From contig VSDK01012921.1 of NCBI GenBank assembly GCA_009767595.1, forward strand, positions 70,455 to 134,454: a stretch of 64,000 nucleotides of DNA, read 5' to 3'. This document shows, one piece after another, positions 63,601 to 64,000 of this stretch. This DNA comes from Symbiodinium kawagutii. Lineage: Eukaryota > Sar > Dinophyceae > Suessiales > Symbiodiniaceae. Below the pieces are notes generated by a model. It was not told where the DNA came from and did not search any database. It saw nothing but the letters and a program-made list of their open reading frames with translations. Numbering within the stretch: position 1 is the first letter of the stretch; the number at the start of each line of letters is the position of its first letter. Made by a program: the position numbers and the translations under genes.

Positions 63601-64000
63601 CTCTTAAGACCATGGATCATGCATACAGTGCCTTGAAGAACCCATCCAAACAACACAGTCGGCCTCTGGACCTTCTTGAAGTTTATTGTGGCCAGGCATC
63701 TCAAATCACCCATCAAGTACAACGTCTTGGGGGAAGAGCAATGCGATTCAGTAAAAGTGATGGTAACCTAGACACCGAAGAAGGGGTCCAGAAACTGTGG
63801 TTGTGGATATACATGTATGAACCGCGACATGTCTGGTTGGCTCCTGAGTGCAGGCTCTGGGGACCGTTCTCAAACCTCAACATGGCCAAGAGCGTTCAAA
63901 TGTTCGACCGATATTCTCAGGAACGAATGGAGAATAGAAAACATCTTGATTTATGCAATGAAATCTTTCTCCACCAGGTCCAGAACCAGAGACATGCACA
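60699..64000 (+). CDS. Gag-protease polyprotein with MTase-like segment (partial)
   Basis: TGA at 60693 is followed by GCC ATG C at 60699, and the frame is open for 1100 codons to the window edge. Gag-like region ~1-260 (MPAQAAENVPPS start); basic linker; zinc knuckle CRICGMPGHWKREC with C329, C332, H337, C342; aspartic protease IIDTGASRTVIG with D494-T495-G496; then a linker. Residues ~990 onward contain LLEVYCGQAS (E994) and WLAPECRLWGPFSN (C1051), resembling motifs I and IV of C5-MTases, though PEC replaces the usual catalytic PC. Residues ~705-915 are Arg/Ser/Pro-rich where another ORF overlaps. It would act in particle assembly, processing and, speculatively, methyl transfer or SAM binding. 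Confidence 0.85.
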   Translation, partial: MPAQAAENVPPSTLPWGQIPRFDPMTTDLRIYEQKMKFLHSIWPSEHIQHLAPRAALMIEGSAFQKIARIDGDKLKSQEGVKALIEALGGQWGRTATEDTYDRFERALYTVVQKGDESNDSYIARHDAAFEDLKAKEVKLTDIQAYVLVRQSTLSSEDRKKIIMDNKGKLTYEEARRSMRLLGSRFFQDLQAGNKNVPQKKAYDIYETEDPEETHTAMATEIVEWDEEAMFQTMLEQGDEDATFVAEFEDQVVEAVQEHAELASCFVSYQEARARVRERARARGFWPSSKGRGKSKGGKKGPGAGTNSLSSSQQFRRRSLADRIANSTCRICGMPGHWKRECPQRGGEARKAEQSGTINMSEEVTAALETDTTAQLEVIDELPDDAVDFQEIRVGVPSEYNHGTGTEQSCRIDEVFVMWPDGSDQSLSSTMKDRLMQLCRKHSRQNEYLSDTGRSECQSTGTPSTPEALSNAMPSDFSTSVFLVEEGSHEAIIDTGASRTVIGSERLKALIQACDVKVKTSPSSVVFRFGNSGVLRSTQAVFFPRKTGGWIRVEVVPGRTPFLLSNSALGSLKAVLDVADRVLRFKGSSVVIPLRTCRKNLMSVDFGQLLQLEIQHGQTMSSHDHEIFTIVSNHDDDHQGINSQDEDPPPTNETNFGKKGKVSFSAETSYAQTMPCHTQDSHFVTPSQNRSPGVANSNSSVGASDLSTNGLSSAILRVSSHHGGRPRSHSQGNLWRGSQHRNPTPTGRDIARRVGSHASTVRETSREKLRGRSPGLRLCEPDLESSRCRTLASKFPDVRESPSPGRRPVGAQPAADSGPEGIGKECVASEEQPRGPDRRYSMDQGEHGEDPTIQDQDRTEREWQETPVRCQSQQLPSADGSDSRCSTSAATANPDCRPATRTSSGDGSRIASGGTTVDDIEKLARYVESEATLKRLSARQEACIHAAIEAKITEVQGGLSHLPSSVESLKTMDHAYSALKNPSKQHSRPLDLLEVYCGQASQITHQVQRLGGRAMRFSKSDGNLDTEEGVQKLWLWIYMYEPRHVWLAPECRLWGPFSNLNMAKSVQMFDRYSQERMENRKHLDLCNEIFLHQVQNQRHA
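62824..63450 (+). CDS. Overlapping 208-codon ORF within the gag-pol frame
   Basis: ATG 62824 to TAG 63448-63450, in the +1 frame relative to the polyprotein, which stays open throughout. The protein looks authentic: MAYPAQFYEFPLTMEVDPGL start, VPSGKHQGKSFEDAAQDYG near residues 55-75, an Arg-rich helix, a Lys/Ser/Pro linker and a C-terminal coiled coil (VQQLQTQIAVLQRELARA). The GKHQGKSFED pattern recalls a short motif seen at the C-terminus of ExoX-type proteins; this is a weak resemblance. It may be an overprinted accessory gene or the true reading reached by frameshifting. Confidence 0.6.
   Translation: MAYPAQFYEFPLTMEVDPGLTARATYGEAVNTEIQRPPGVTSLGEWGAMQVPSGKHQGKSFEDAAQDYGYVNQIWNRRAVAPWLRNFQMYVRARRQAEDQWALSQQPILVPKASAKSASPVKSNPGAPIDDTPWIKVNMEKTPPSKTKTELSESGKRRQSDVSPSSSHQPMAVTPDAARVQQLQTQIAVLQRELARATAAGSHQEEPQ

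Larger units (their letters stand above)
60380..64000 (+). mobile_element. LTR retrotransposon, 5' part (probably Ty1/copia-like)
   Basis: LTR candidate, primer-binding site, 125-bp leader, then a gag-protease polyprotein that runs off the window. Integrase, RT and RNase H are not in view. The copia assignment rests on a gag-protease fused frame with one zinc knuckle and on the initiator-Met primer site, so it is an inference. Same orientation as the host exons and the LINE. Confidence 0.75.

Overview
The window looks like nuclear DNA of a dinoflagellate, possibly Symbiodiniaceae; I cannot name the species. The signs are retrotransposons with cytosine-methyltransferase (C5-MTase) domains, a strong one-strand bias, very short exons with GT-AG and apparent GC-AG introns, and abundant simple and TIR-flanked repeats. 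There are no bacterial-style operons, rRNAs, tRNAs or CRISPR arrays that I can support. All coding signal I trust is on the + strand.

Layout. (1) About 1-29,120 and 39,358-60,300 are mainly host sequence: many 35-200 bp islands with protein-like reading frames, bounded by AG and GT, in intron-like DNA of simple repeats, degenerate ACCAT/TTAACC text and small TIR elements. They read as exons of one or more + strand genes. None contains a domain I recognise. Several neighbouring pairs agree in splice phase, notably 7,424-8,248, 9,586-10,075, 11,065-11,464, 22,157-22,327 and 56,464-56,892. (2) 29,195-39,322 is an apparently complete non-LTR retrotransposon (LINE) of 10,128 bp with a 17-bp target-site duplication. 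Its first ORF carries a full C5-MTase domain. A coiled-coil segment follows after an apparent frameshift. The second ORF has AP endonuclease, reverse transcriptase, a zinc finger and RNase H. It sits inside one of the small TIR elements. (3) About 60,380-64,000 is the 5' part of an LTR retrotransposon, probably Ty1/copia-like: LTR candidate, primer-binding site, and one open frame running off the window with gag, zinc knuckle, protease and a methyltransferase-like segment. A 208-codon ORF lies inside it in another frame.

The most interesting pattern is three families of ~80-115 bp TIR elements whose ends coincide with predicted splice sites. Family A (ATGGTGGTTTCTCAA...TTGAGAAACCACCAT) supplies a GT donor, family C (...TTGACCCAYAG/CC) supplies an AG acceptor, and family B shows a donor at its left end. 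One exon (56,464-56,578) is bounded exactly by a family C acceptor and a family A donor. This is how introner elements behave.

Limits: exon calls were made by eye from reading frames and splice dinucleotides. GC-rich islands are often open in two or three frames, so individual frames and ends may be wrong. Positions 8,711-9,057 are unsequenced N.
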